Positions 46,840-58,699 of a DNA stretch of 64,000 nt are shown one piece after another; position 1 is the stretch's first letter, and every line of letters starts with the position of its first letter. The DNA lies in NCBI RefSeq assembly GCF_001540865.1, contig NC_033623.1, positions 3,109,067 to 3,173,066 of the forward strand, written 5' to 3'. The notes under the pieces are model-generated. The model ran no database searches. It was given only the letters and a program-made list of their open reading frames with translations, and had not been told where the DNA came from. The DNA comes from Ananas comosus. Its lineage: Eukaryota; Streptophyta; Magnoliopsida; Poales; Bromeliaceae. A program made the translations under genes and the position numbers.

Positions 46840-49800
46840 TCAGTCTCTTGATCTTCCTCTTCCTCGACGTCCTCGGCCACGTCCTTGTGCATGACCATGT
46901 CCACGTCTACGGCCACGATCCATATCTAGCTCAGTATTAGGTACGTCATCAAGTGCCTCGATACCGGCCATCTGATCGAGATTCGCAATGATGATGCCCT
47001 CGAGATGCTCTGGAATCGCCTGAGTCTCCTCTGGCTTAGGTCGATCACCCTCGATAGTGGCCGGTGTAGATGCTGGGCGGGGCTGTGATGATGACGCGCC
47101 ATGACGTCGAGAATAGACGTATCTGAAGTTCGCTTGAGAGACTGGCGGCGGAAGCGAATCCAATGTCAAGAAAGAAAATCTCGAAGGGGCGGCGGGCATA
47201 TATGCAACATCAGTAGGAGATAGAGATCGTGACACTCGCAGGCTCGATGTCGAGTATGATCCAGTAGGAGTCGGTGACTATTTCCTGTGATGACCCGAAA
47301 TCGAGGCATGACTAAAATCTCGACCTCCGATATCAGCCACAACAGATATGGAAGGAATGTGCTCTAGTACTGACTCAATATGGGCATACATGCCCGTCAA
47401 TGTCTCCAGCATCGTATGTACCGAAGGTGGATCATGAACTAGCTCTTCGATGCTATACTGAGTCTATCGTAATGCGTCCACCTGCATTATAGATAAAAAC
47501 TCACTTTTTGTAATCTATAATAAATATAAGATTAAAAAAATAATTAACATATGAGTGATCGTACTAAAGCTCTCTTTGTCTGGTCGTGAGGCTGGTAAGT
47601 CAATGGTGGATGCTGTACTGGACGAAAAATCCATCTTCTCGTGATCTGCCAATACCACTCCATATAAATAGAGGTCGCCTGTACCGAGTCATCACCGACA
47701 ATCGGCTGCTGGTCAATAATGACCTGTAATCTATGTCCCCATCTCTCGATGTGTGGAGCATGAAAGTGGGTCCAATCCTCATCTGGCCGCCCCTGAGAAG
47801 TGACTCGATGGATGGTCTCCATGTTAATGGGTATATACTGGAGTAGACCAAACTGCCGTAGGACTCGATCCGGTACATGAAGCTTAACGATATGAAAATA
47901 AATTAGCGTCGTCCTCGATCGCCATACCTCACTGCACTGTACACAGAATGCCGGTAGCGCAACTATAACAGTATCTGTGTACGGCCGCCATGTAATCTGT
48001 GCAAAAGCCAATAATAGTCAGCTGAATGCATTAATACATTTGTATATTGAAAAAAATGGTTGCATTAATACGTACCTGGGACCCTCTCTGCTGATCTAAC
48101 CTCGATAGAACTCAATATCCGTCGTCCTCATATTTGCTCCAAAACGTAACCCGCCGGCGTTCGACCACCTAATATTTGAAAAGTATACGTGTTAGTTGCA
48201 AATGTATATATAGAAATGTAATATGCATCAAATTTATATGTTATACCGGCAACCCAAAGGGCAATCAGCAATATCGGCAATAGCTCCGATGTCACGCCCC
48301 GGGACCGCCAATTTGGTCGGTTCAGACACATCAACAGACGCCGAACGGACAGCACCTCCCCTGTCCGCCCAAGACTCTACCAACATGTATAATACGAGCA
48401 AATCAAACATAGAGATTGCAATTATACAACGTTTGTTCGAGGGCAAACAACGGCCACAATAGTGAAAGCAACTATGCTACTACACTAAAATACAACCATA
48501 CACATGTCATTTGATTACATTTTAACCAAATACAAGTGAACTATACAATTACATTCATTCATTCCATTCATTTACATCACATTGTCATTTAACCAAAAGT
48601 ATATGATTTACATCTCTTTACATTTCTAGTTCAACATACAAAAGTTGAATATGTGCATAGGGTATGCCTATAACTCCGAGGGCCGCTATCTACGGCGCTA
48701 AATCTTTGCCTCGATCCTCTGCCGCCTCGCTCGCGCATGGATCTACAGGGTTAGTGGTGGTGTGAGAACTACAACGAAGTTCCCAGTGGGTTCGGCAGTC
48801 GACCTCGCCGACTCGCCCACTATGTCTATTCAGGTATATGTATTTCAAGAAAAGTAGATAGCAAACCAACTAATGCTACTAATACAATACCTGCAAGAAA
48901 GCTGTCAACAGATAGATAATCAAATATTTGATAATTATGTATGCATGATTTTTCTCATTCTCTTTGGTCTTTACCCAATCATTCTGGGGTGCTCTTGGTT
49001 TACCCCAAACTCACTATCCAAATTCCCGCCTACCGGGGGAGGCTACTTGCACTACCACCCGAGGGAACAATGACGGGGCACTCTCCCCGTGGTGTCTACC
49101 CTCCGGAGTACACCGGTTGAGGAGGAGCTACCTCCCTCAAGCCAAGTCCAATGTGAGTACGATCCAATCCTCGAATTGAGGACGCATTGCCACATTTGCC
49201 ACAATCCACGATGCCAATGATAGGTTGCTACCTTATCATTTATACCTTTCACTAATGCCACAATAGGTTAAAACCTTGTTCACGGTGCCAATTTCGTCAC
49301 TAATGTCAATGTCACCTTTGTTTACTATTGTCATAGTCTCTTTCATACATTCACACACATATAGGGTTTTCACATTCATAGTTCACATGGTTCTATGCAA
49401 GTTCATCCATTCTCTATGCATACAATTGAATCTCAACCAACAATATACATCCCACTACCCTATATGCATGAATGCTACAATACCAATATGCTCAAATAAG
49501 GTAACATAGACATAGAAGAAAATTCAGTAAATTTGGATAGCACACCCCACCCCGTAGGAATGCTAGGATGCCACGATCCAATTCTCGCGGTTTTTAGACA
49601 ACTACGCCGCGAGCTGCGGCGATCTGTACCGAAATAGCCTTTTTCTTTAATATCTTCGTGTACACTCGTCGGATTGCGGAACCGAGCGCACCAATGCGTT
49701 AGTTTGCCTACCAATTAGGGTAATAAGAGATCAATCCCAAGGTTAGACCTCACAATCACAAAACCCTAACATAGCCCCCTATACAAAGTCATCTTTTCCA

Positions 49801-51467
49801 TATCAAGTCCCTAAACTTGAAGGAACATGGGAAAAACTACCATACACATCTCCTAGAAGCATGCTAGAAGGAATTAAACCACAAACCCTAACTAAGAGTC
49901 ATGAAAGCTCACCTTTAACCAAAAGCTTTCCCCTAAGGCCCTTGCATAAGCTAGCCTCCACCTCAAGGAAGCTTCTTCTCCAACTCAAGCTCCTCCAAAC
50001 CTCCTCCTTTACCCAAGCTCTAGAGAGAAAGAGAGAGAGAAAAGAGTTTTAGAGAAAGGGAGGGAAACCCTAAAAGGTGTAGGGTTGAGAAATGAGGGCT
50101 ACAACATAAGCCATCCTCATATATCACACCCACACATACACTTTTGCACTTAGGCCCCTCAACTTTCAACCATTCACAACAGCCCTCACTGGGCATTTTT
50201 CGCATACGGGGATCGGTCCTCGGCTGGAGGGACCGAACCCCGAGAGCAGTACTTCCAGGACTTAGCCAATTTTTTAGTTTTTGGGCAGATCTCGCGTACG
50301 GGGAGTCGGGACCAGTCTCTCCTCACAGGGACCGGACTCTGAGAACCCAACTTTTGGTACTTAGCCAATTTTCACAGATTTTGCTTTCTTGGGTCCTTAT
50401 ACCCTATACAATGGCTCCAAGCTTATAGAACCCATTGTAAATCATTCCAACTCGTCCGACACTGCGCTCCGCTCGTTTCGACGGAACTCGACACGATTCA
50501 CGGGGATGCGATATGTTACATCCGACGCTAGTAGGTCACCTGACATGAAGATAGTCCCACGCCCAAATTTATAAATAAATTATAATAAATTAAACAGGTG
50601 AACTTAAATAGGAGAAGCTTTATATAACAATTATAATATATTACTTATAATACCTGTACTAATGTCGCGAAGCAGCAGCATTCGACCTTTCCTTTTAATG
50701 AAGCCGATCCCAATGCTCAATAAAGATAGGCCAATGCTGCTGCACCCCAGGCTAAACCGCCACATGCATCAAAATCTGCCAAAAGTGGCAGCCACTTAAG
50801 GTGAACTCTATATCCGGTGGGGTTTGAAAACAAACTACAACCAATCTGATATAACATATATGCACATGCTGTGGCTGCAACTAATCCAGCAGGGGCATCC
50901 AAATGTATATGGTGGAAGTGCTGGTATATCCAATCTAATTTAATCTGACGAGCTCGGATGTCATTCGACACAACCCCTAAAAGCGCCTGACAAATCTCTG
51001 GCCATGAATGCACTGTAGTCCCATTGACAGGCGCTCCATCGACACGAAGACCAGAAATAACCGCCACATCTTGAAGTGTAATCGTCATCTCACCGTGGCG
51101 GAAGTGAAAAGTCTGGGTCTCCCGTCTGCATCTCTCGACCAGAGCTCCTAATAAAGCCTGATCCAACTGCAGACGCCTAAGTCGAGAAATATAATAGAAT
51201 CCAGACTGTCATAGCAGATCTAGCACCGTTGGATGATCAAGATCTCACTGGTTTAATTTACGGCCATGCTCTATGAACTGAACCTCGCGATATCCCTACT
51301 GTGACAAAAAAATAGTTAGAATAACATTTCTATGCATTAATACTAGTGATAACTTTTAGATCAATAATTTTGGCTCTCACTTCACTCGTGATAAATAAAG
51401 ACCTATGGAGATGCTGCTCTGTCAGGATGGACTCATCAACCGGTCCCGCCCTCTCTAGATCTGCCAT
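46840..51467 (-). pseudogene. Plant mobile domain (PMD, MAIN-like) gene, split by an LTR
   Basis: On the - strand the first exon starts at 51467 (MADLERAGPVDESILTEQHLHRS). It continues at 51166-50717 (LVERCRRETQTFHFRHGEM, MTITLQDVAVISGLRVDG), near 50570-50526 (WAWDYLHVR), resumes after the inserted LTR (LPILLIALWVAG / DCPLGC) and runs through 48011-47544 (ITWRPYTDTVI, LRQFGLLQYIP). A tail follows at 47235-46840 with Pro/Ser-rich sequence ending in GRGRGRRGRGRSRD. These are marks of the PMD fold (MAIN/MAIL family, PF10536). Arabidopsis MAIN/MAIL1 act in silencing and genome stability, and many PMD genes lie in transposons. It follows the MULE transposase in the same orientation. In-frame stops and solo LTR D make it non-functional. 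Confidence 0.82.
48290..50520 (-). mobile_element. Gypsy solo LTR 'D' inside the PMD gene
   Basis: On the - strand it starts TGTAACATATCGC (50520) and ends GGTCCCGGGGCGTGACA (48290), 2231 bp. A perfect TCCGA duplication flanks it (48285-48289 and 50521-50525). It shares with the other gypsy LTRs the end sequence, the block GGTGTGAGAACTAC...TTCCCAGTGGGTTCGG near 48759-48793, and palindrome-like GGGACCG words at 50205-50345. Confidence 0.93.
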
Positions 51468-51541
51468 CTGCAATTTTAAAGATTTTGTAATTAGTAACAT
51501 ATTAGCAAAAAACGCATTGAATATTAAAAGTTTTATAAATA

Positions 51542-54541
51542 CTAGTAAGTTAGGTAACAAGTCCTACGTCGACGTCCTTGTTGTGCTCCTTTTGTATTCT
51601 GTGGACAGGTGTTTCTATAATGACCTTCCTGCTTACAAATGCTACATTTTGTTTGTTGCCCACTGGTTTCGTCCATTATATTATGAATACGTGTTGATCG
51701 TAGTCGACCTTTCTTCCTTCTGACGAAAGGCGGTACAATTGGTGGGCCCTGGGGTCGTGGCCAATGTCGCATGTCTGGAACTGGATGGAAATGTGGTGCG
51801 TATGTCTGGCGATAACACTCTACAGTATACCAATGGGAACAAAGATTATGATAATCTATTCTTCTTTGCGAATTACTGCAAACTGCTAAAAGATGCGAGG
51901 AAGGTATGCCCGTTAGCTTGAATTCGCCGCAATCACAATCCGCATATGGTCCATTCAAGGTAACATTGTAATTGGAATGTCCTGTTTGGACTTCAAACTC
52001 AACAGCCCCAAATCGATATACAATGTGTCCCCGCGCCGTCACCATATTCATCGTAATCCGACTTTGTATTTTAGGTGCTAACGTAGACGTCATAGTGTCA
52101 CCAATTTTCACGACGCTTTGAAAAATAACTATTAAGTTTGTAAAAAGTTTTCGCGACAAATGCCATTATAGGTAGAGTACGAATTCCCTTAAGTACCCCA
52201 TTTAAACTCTCGGACATATTGGTGGTCATCAACCAGAAGCGTCGCCCTCCATCAAATGCCCACGCCCAATACTCTTTGTATACTTCGAGCTCATCGACCC
52301 ACTTCCAAGCATCCTGATCTAACGCAAGTAACTCTTCTTTCAGTTTATAATATTGTACCGATGTTGGAGCACTGCCAATACTATAGAATTTGTCTAATAA
52401 CGATTCATTTTTAAAACACTTATTCATATTTGCTTTCATGTGTCGAAGACACCACCGGTGTGCATGCCTCTGTCGCGTAGGATACATCTTAGGCACTATT
52501 TCCTTTAAGCCACTAAATCGATCAGATATAAAATAAACCGGTCGATTGTGTATAACATAATGCTGCAAGTTTTGTAAAAACCAACGCCAACTTCCACCAT
52601 TTTCTCCTTTATGGACAAAAAATCGGCACTTTTTACCAAATGTTAAGGAATCTCTGGACCTAAAAATTGATTTCGTACAATTGAACGTTAAGGAGAAAAT
52701 GCTATCATTTGCATCGACAGCTGTCGCTATCAATGCATGGCCTTCGCATTTGCCATGCAAGTGAGTGGCATCAATGCTCACCACCGGCCGATAATGTGCG
52801 AATCTACGAATAGAAAGAGCAAATGACCAAAAAACAAGACCAAACTAACATATTCCGACTGATGGCCATCTATGATTAAGTCGCCAAAAAGTACCAGGAT
52901 TACTACTCTGTAGTATAGTAAGATATCGAGGCAAGTCTGTGTATGACTGCTCCCAGCTCCCATAAATAATATGTAATGTTTTGCTCCTTACTAGCCATGC
53001 CTTCAAATAATTTATTTCAACATGCAAAGTGGATCGCACCGTTTCCTGCACTTTTTTTGGCGTCATATTAAGTCTTGCCTTCATTAACGGGAGAATCACT
53101 TGGCATATGAGATTTGAAGCACAATTACGGTGCGCTGCATTTAGCATTAGAATAACACAAGTGTGTTGACCCGCATATGTCTTAACTCTGAAATATGTTG
53201 TATCTTTAGGAACCGAAGTGTGTAATCTCCAAGGACATCCCTGAACTGTGCATTTTACTATATAAGTTGTTTTGGTGGATTTCAAAACCTTCATCTGAAC
53301 ATTGTGAGTAATGTGCCATCGATCTAGAGCGTCCACTAAAGATGCTTTATCATAAAAGATTTGACGAAGCCAAGTCTCGTCAATGCTAGGTAGATCGGTA
53401 TTGGTACGCCTAACATCAAACTCACTTGAATTCACAACATACTGTTGTATCCAATTGTTATCTGTAGGAAATTGCTCCGGATGGTCAATAAAATCAAGTT
53501 CCTCGTCAGGATTGTCTACATATTCGTTGTTTACATGCGGGTCGTCATTCACACTGTAAATGGCATTCGCAAGGCAATTTAATCCACCATCGTGATCATC
53601 TTCAATGTCGGCTGCTAGATCATTCCAATTGTCGTCCGCATAAATGGGTTCATCCTCCTGATTACCGTCATGATGAATGGGTGCATCCTCCTGATTACCG
53701 TCATTATGAATAGGTGCATTCTCCTGATTACCATCATTATCATCTCTTTCATCGACAATATTATCAAGAACTTCATTCCAATTTACATGACGTAGATAGT
53801 CTGCAATAGGTCCCAAATCTTTACTATATTAGATACATTTTCACTTACTATTAATTAAAAAAGAATCAAAATTTTCTTTACCCCAATCGTAATTTTCATT
53901 AGGTGCACGAAATATCGTGGGTTCGTCAAGTGAAGTCGAGGGCTGCGTACGTGACGTCGAGGGTTGCGCACGTGACGTCGAGGGTTGCGCACGTGGAGAC
54001 TGACTCTGTCTGCAGTATTTATAATTAAAATTTATCAAAATATTTCATAATTAAAGGAAATATTCACTGCAATCTTGAGATATTATTGACCTTGTCATTC
54101 TTACGCCTGGTTCATTACCAACTTCACGGTCACCGATTGGATTTTTCGGAAAACCCACATCGATATCATTATGTAGCAGGCTTGTGTAATAGCCTTGTGA
54201 CTGATATTGTGTCTCTGATAGATATAAATCATTCTCGATGTATAGCCACACACATCCATAATGTTCAAACAATCTAATTAATCCCTCAAATGATTCATCA
54301 TCTACTATATCGTGAGCAATATATTCATTCGCTCCCGTAGGGCATCGATTATGTATTTAAGACAACATTCTTCTCTATTACAATTTACTAAACGATACAT
54401 TCTCCTCTCAAAATTCGTATAGGTCGTATCTGAACGAATCGCGATCAATTTCTTTCGATAACCGACATATCGGGGACCATTTCCATCCACAACTAACTGT
54501 CTATCCCAATGAGCGCTAAGAGACATCCAATGACTAGCCAT
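51542..54541 (-). pseudogene. Mutator-like (MULE) transposase, degenerate multi-exon gene
   Basis: Begins at 54541 (MASHWMSLSAHWDRQ). The N-terminal region spans 54541-54051, a linker with repeated QPSTSR is at 53841-54038, and an Asp-rich region lies at 53816-53500. The MuDR DNA-binding domain (QMKVLKSTKTTYIVKC, CPWRLHTSV, TYAGQHTC) follows at about 53350-53130. The DDE core starts at SIDATHLHGK (first Asp) and includes FISDRFSGL (second Asp), HRWCLRHMKANM and MSESLNGVL. A SWIM finger (CDCGEFKLTGIPSSHLLAVC) and a CCHC knuckle (CSICKQEGHYRNTC) end the protein at 51542. Damage: one in-frame TAG at 52845-52847 and a 1-2 bp frameshift in an A run near 52100. Few lesions suggest fairly recent death. 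Confidence 0.9.
53926..54000 (-). repeat. Three 24 bp tandem repeats in the transposase linker
   Basis: Units of GACGTCGAGGGTTGCGCACGT type encode about three copies of an eight-residue QPSTSR-containing repeat. The frame is kept because each unit is a multiple of three. Confidence 0.8.
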
Positions 54542-54599
54542 TTTAACTACACAGAAAAAAAAATCAACAACATTCTCCATCTACATGTTTGAAATGGTG

Positions 54600-55328
54600 A
54601 ATAAATACATTACCAAATGTAGAGACCACTACACCCACAGCAAGTAAATCCATGTTCTCATTTGTGAAACTAAATCTAAGTGAAATGATAAAGAAATGAT
54701 AGAAAGTTTGCAACAAGCAAATAAAGGGAGTGTTACTATGGTCCTAAAAATTACAAGCAAGAAGTCCGAATTGTAATCCTTGCTAACTTTGTAATGCTAA
54801 TTTAAACTAGCAAGAAGTCCTGAAATAGCATCTATAATTTGCTTGCCTTAGTTTCTGACTTCTATAACTGGTAGGGCTGATAGGTATTCAACACTTTTAT
54901 ACTTGCTAGTTTCTTCACATTGGTGTATGTCATATGACCAAATGTATAAGCTGGTCTATTTTGTTGGTGGGCCATATATAGCTCCTAAGTTTTGGAGATT
55001 TCAGGAAAGTGAAGCTCAACTTTTTTTTTCCTTTTTTTTTTTTCTTTGTTGAAGCATTCAGGCAAAACTAGACTGGTTTTGTTCTCTCTGCCACAGTGCT
55101 TGAGGAGTACATCGAGTCACATTTTTGTAAATGCAATCTGTAACAGTGACATATGCTTGTTCTGTAAATTCCAGGCTCCGTGCCTTGAAGATCACTTTTG
55201 AATTAAAGTTAAATCTGCTCTATGTATTTTGTTGAACAATACTGCATCAAGCATAAGCATTTGGACTCTAATAAAAACTGTTCAGTCTTGTACTGCTTTT
55301 ACCACGGATTATTTGAGCATTCTACAAG
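54600..55328. other. Non-coding region upstream of the transposase
   Basis: No gene is supported. The right terminus of the MULE should lie here or further right, but no inverted partner of the 46.3 kb hairpins was seen. CAAGAAGTCC occurs twice (54749 and 54820). Confidence 0.4.
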
Positions 55329-55620
55329 CACTACAACAAAACTAAGTTTTAGTGGTGATTATTTTTTAAAATCTCGGCAATTATAATTGCCGCTAAATAG
55401 TTTAGTGACAATTGTAGTAATTGCCGCTAATGGTGGGGTCCGTAAAAATTATTATGGCATTTGTTTGGACGGTTTGTAAAAGCCTAAACAAATGCCGCTA
55501 AATCCTACCCAATAACAACAATTATAAATGTCATCATAATTAATTATAATTGCCACTAAAAGTAGACTAAATAATTATTAAATAAGACTTATAGCGGCAA
55601 TTGCAATATATATTAAAACA
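55329..55620 (+). mobile_element. CACTA-like transposon end with subterminal repeats
   Basis: Begins CACTACAACAAAACT, the terminal pattern of plant CACTA (En/Spm) elements. Subterminal words AATTGCCGCTAAA, GGCAATTATAATTGCC and AAATGCCGCTAAA recur in both orientations over about 290 bp. The opposite end (TTTTGTTGTAGTG) was not found up to 57.3 kb, so this is one end only. Confidence 0.6.
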
Positions 55621-56092
55621 CTTGATCCACAATTAAATATTCCAATAAATTGAAATTAGAAAACATGCATTACCAAAAAGCAATCATAATTTGCGACAAA
55701 TCACAGTTTCAATATTAAAAATAAATTTCATGCATGAGTTTCAACTACAGAATGCTTGTTTGAATTCTAGCCAAACAATAAATTCTAAATGATGTTAAAC
55801 ATCTATTATCGCGAAAAAATTTCAAATTCTAAGAGCTGTAGGTTTGACATAGCTTTGGCTGTAGATCTGACATAGCAAAGCGATATCCTACAAAAAGTAA
55901 AACCGCTTTCAGTAAGCTGGCAATACAGATGATGAGCTGAGGCATTGATAATATTTTTATAACAAATTTATAGTGAATCAAAAATTTATAGTGAATAGGA
56001 ACTATACAGCTAAGTAAACAAAATATGGAACTTCTACACACAATGTCAAAAGAGAACAATGAAGTGAACATGCAAATGTGTCCCGTTAAATG

Positions 56093-56208
56093 CAATCACC
56101 TGAATCTCAAGACGTTCCTCAAACCAATCATATACTTTATTGAGATAGGTAATCCAAAAGAACTCCCCCTCTGAGAACCGTATATGAGAATTTCATCTCG
56201 TACAGCTC
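56093..56208 (-). pseudogene. petB: Plastid petB fragment in nuclear DNA (group II intron end and exon 2 start)
   Basis: On the - strand, 56208-56173 is a group II intron domain V hairpin (GAGCTGTACGAGATGAAA... then TACGGTTCTC). It is followed by a linker ending ATCTCAAT, then at 56138 by the codons KVYDWFEERLEIQ and an Ile-Ala pair. That is the start of cytochrome b6 exon 2. In plastid genomes petB has a tiny first exon and a group II intron ending exactly here. Similarity stops near 56093. One or two differences from the plastid sequence I know (GTG for GCG after CAG) suggest a decayed nuclear plastid insertion. Neither the 5' intron nor the rest of petB is present. Confidence 0.82.
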
Positions 56209-56848
56209 AAGTGGAAACACGCAAATACTGATTTCAAAGAATACATAATCTCAAAATAAATGTGGGGTACGCTTCATGCATGGGTTATGTGGGGTAGGCT
56301 CTGTGCAACTGATAATTTATGTATTATTTGAGCTTGCACATGTAATCGAGTGTAAGACTGCATAATCCTTTCGTTTACGCAACAAACGACAAGTCATCCG
56401 ATCAACTAAACATAAAATTAAATTACAAAAATGTAGATGAAAACCTATCCTTAGAATAATGTTATTCTTGTTAGTTTAAGAAAACTTACAACAAAAGAGC
56501 ACAAGCAGCCTCTTTACACTCAGAAACTCGAGTGTTATAACCCAGCTTCTTGGGTAGATTGTGCTGATGCCAACAAAATTTTGAACGCTAGTTGTCCTCC
56601 CTCAGGTTGCCGGTTTTTATTCAACTCTGAGAAGTAAACATTGGAGAGCATTATAGTCTATTCACACAAAACAAAAATATGAGTCATATGTTAATCTAAT
56701 CAATTAGCAACAATAGAAACAGAAAATTAACTAACACGGGGGAGGAAAAAAAAATACTTATGACCGAGAAGAGAAATGAAATATAGTCTAAAGAAATGAG
56801 TAGAGAATGAAACATTAGAGCACATATTTTGAGCACTTAAATTATTAC

Positions 56849-56993
56849 CTTGCAATCCATAAAAGTAAGATAACCAGACCGTGAGAGCAAAATAGCTGAT
56901 GGAACCAGAATACCATTTCCAAGCCCCAAGTACTTATTTTCGCTCATCTTGAAATAATCAAAGTTGGCAAGGCCGAACATTTTGGGGCCCTGA
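56849..56993 (-). pseudogene. Possible exon of an unidentified gene
   Basis: A 145 bp block with acceptor TTGCTAG and donor AAG|GTAATA that is open in one frame: GPKMFGLANFDYFKMSENKY, then GLGNGILVPSAILLSRSGYL and TFMDCK. The composition is protein-like, with a hydrophobic segment. A second exon-like block may follow near 56630-56510. I do not recognise the family. It could be a host gene fragment captured in the CACTA-like region or a host pseudogene. Confidence 0.35.
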
Positions 56994-56999
56994 CTAGCA

Positions 57000-57385
57000 A
57001 ATTAAAGATAGCTTACTAGCACCCAAGATGAAGCAAAATGCGCCAAATGTAGTATCCTTGTTATATTTATTAAGTAATTAATTTACTTATTTATTTTTAG
57101 GTCGGTTGGTGCTAATTCAGGTGGCTTGGATGCCACGTGCACCCATGCATGCTTATCAACAAATCAGGTAGGCATTGCCTAATTTTTTTTTACTTCTCTC
57201 TTTGTTCGACCGAAGCAAAGAGCTCGGTGGAGGTAGCCGCGAGCACGAGTTTGACGCCGACGACGCGTCGCGAAGCCATTCGAGGGTACGGTTGGGATCG
57301 TAGCGCTGCGAGGAAGCTAGGCGAGGGTGCATTTTCGCCGTTCTCAACGCCGCGTCGATGTCCGATTAGCCTTTGAGGTGAGTGT
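57000..57385. other. GC-rich segment before the solo LTR
   Basis: From about 57200 the base composition rises sharply (CGCGAGCACGAG, GACGACGCGTCGCGAAG) and the segment ends AGGTGAGTGT, a splice-donor-like word. It may be part of the gypsy A-type LTR leader or a first exon of a host gene. I could not decide. Confidence 0.3.
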
Positions 57386-58699
57386 TGTTAGAAAATTGCA
57401 TACGGTAAAAACGCAGCGGAAAAAGAAATCAAACAAATTTAATTTTTGAAAACTCTCGAGATCCAATCTCAAAAACCACGCAATTAGGATCCCTCATGTT
57501 TTAAGATTAAAGAAGAAAAACAAGATCGAATCTTTACCTTTTTCGCGGATAGATCTTCCCCTCAATTTGATGATCGTGGAATTCGGTTCTCTTGAAGCCG
57601 CACACGCGTCCGGCCTCTATAGGTATCCACACGAGGTTCTTGATTTGATCGATGTCCTCACCGGGGTGCTAGCTCCCTTGCAAAAGGACGTCTTTCTTGT
57701 TAGAAGATGGAAGAGAGAAGAGAAGATAGATGACGGCTAGGGTTTTCTAAAAACTCCCGTATATTATATATAGGAATATAATAACTATCACTAGTTTTAT
57801 ATAGAGTGATGGTCTATCTTATCTTGGATACCCCAGTGTGTGTATTCTCCAACACTAACTAGCCTATCGATCTAGCGCTAATAACTTAGCGGCCTCCTGG
57901 ATTAACAGTTATATTACTATTAACCTGATTAAACATTAACAATGTTTAATCACCATAATTTCACATTTGTAATGTCCTCTCCTGAATGATTATCAATCAT
58001 TTAATATTCTCCTGAATACACGTTTACAACATAATAATTAAACTATTCTAGTTTAATTATATTTTAAGTTCAGCTTAGTTTAATCCTAAACTAGCTAGAT
58101 TGGTTAATTCCTTTTCTATTTAAATTTAGATCTAAATATGAATAGGAATTAACAGTAATATAATAATCCTTATCTNNNNNNNNNNNNNNNNNNNNNNNNN
58201 NNNNNNNNNNNNNNNNNNNNNNNNNNNNNNNNNNNNNNNNNNNNNNNNNNNNNNNNNNNNNNNNNNNNNNNNNNNNNNNNNNNNAGTGAGTAGACATCCA
58301 AGTGACTTCTCGCGTTGGTCACGCTCGGTACCCTTGTTCTCTAACAACCACCTGCATATTCGCTTCAGTGTCCCCACACTGTCGACTCGAAACTCGTCTA
58401 CCCTGAAAGGGAAGCGACCTATGCACCAATCTCATCGGATCAATCACCGTCCCCGTGATGATCCATTGATCGGGAGCATTTAGGAATTAATCACCAATGA
58501 CACATGTCTCAAATTCTCAACACTTGAGAATATATGTCATCATCTTATTAATTCCTTGGACGATTCATGGACACATACACAACATGAATGGAAATAAAAA
58601 CCCAAAGTTATTCATAATATTTTAAAATCAAATACAAAATTATGTCCTAGAAAGAATACATGTGTCGGCCTGGTTGGCTTCTAGGGCATACATCTAACA
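57386..58699 (-). mobile_element. Copia (BARE-like) solo LTR, contains the second gap
   Basis: On the + strand it starts TGTTAGAAAATTGC and ends GGGCATACATCTAACA. It is homologous in order to the 3' LTR at 21014-22735. There is no primer site or interior on either side. Flanking 5-mers (AGTGT and TTCCG) do not match, so there is no target duplication. Confidence 0.8.
58176..58284. other. Assembly gap (109 N)
   Basis: Unknown bases inside the copia-type solo LTR. Confidence 0.99.

Noticed and set aside
48234..49179. Open frames within 48.2-49.2 kb
   Set aside because: They lie in solo LTR D; no conserved product.
56849..56993. Interpretation of the exon-like block as another plastid gene fragment
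   Set aside because: Its translation does not match plastid proteins I know (psbB, psbH, petD), and it has splice-like borders.
57137..57376. 79-codon frame in the GC-rich segment
   Set aside because: No recognised domain and it ends near a donor-like word. It may be a first exon or LTR leader; the evidence is insufficient either way.
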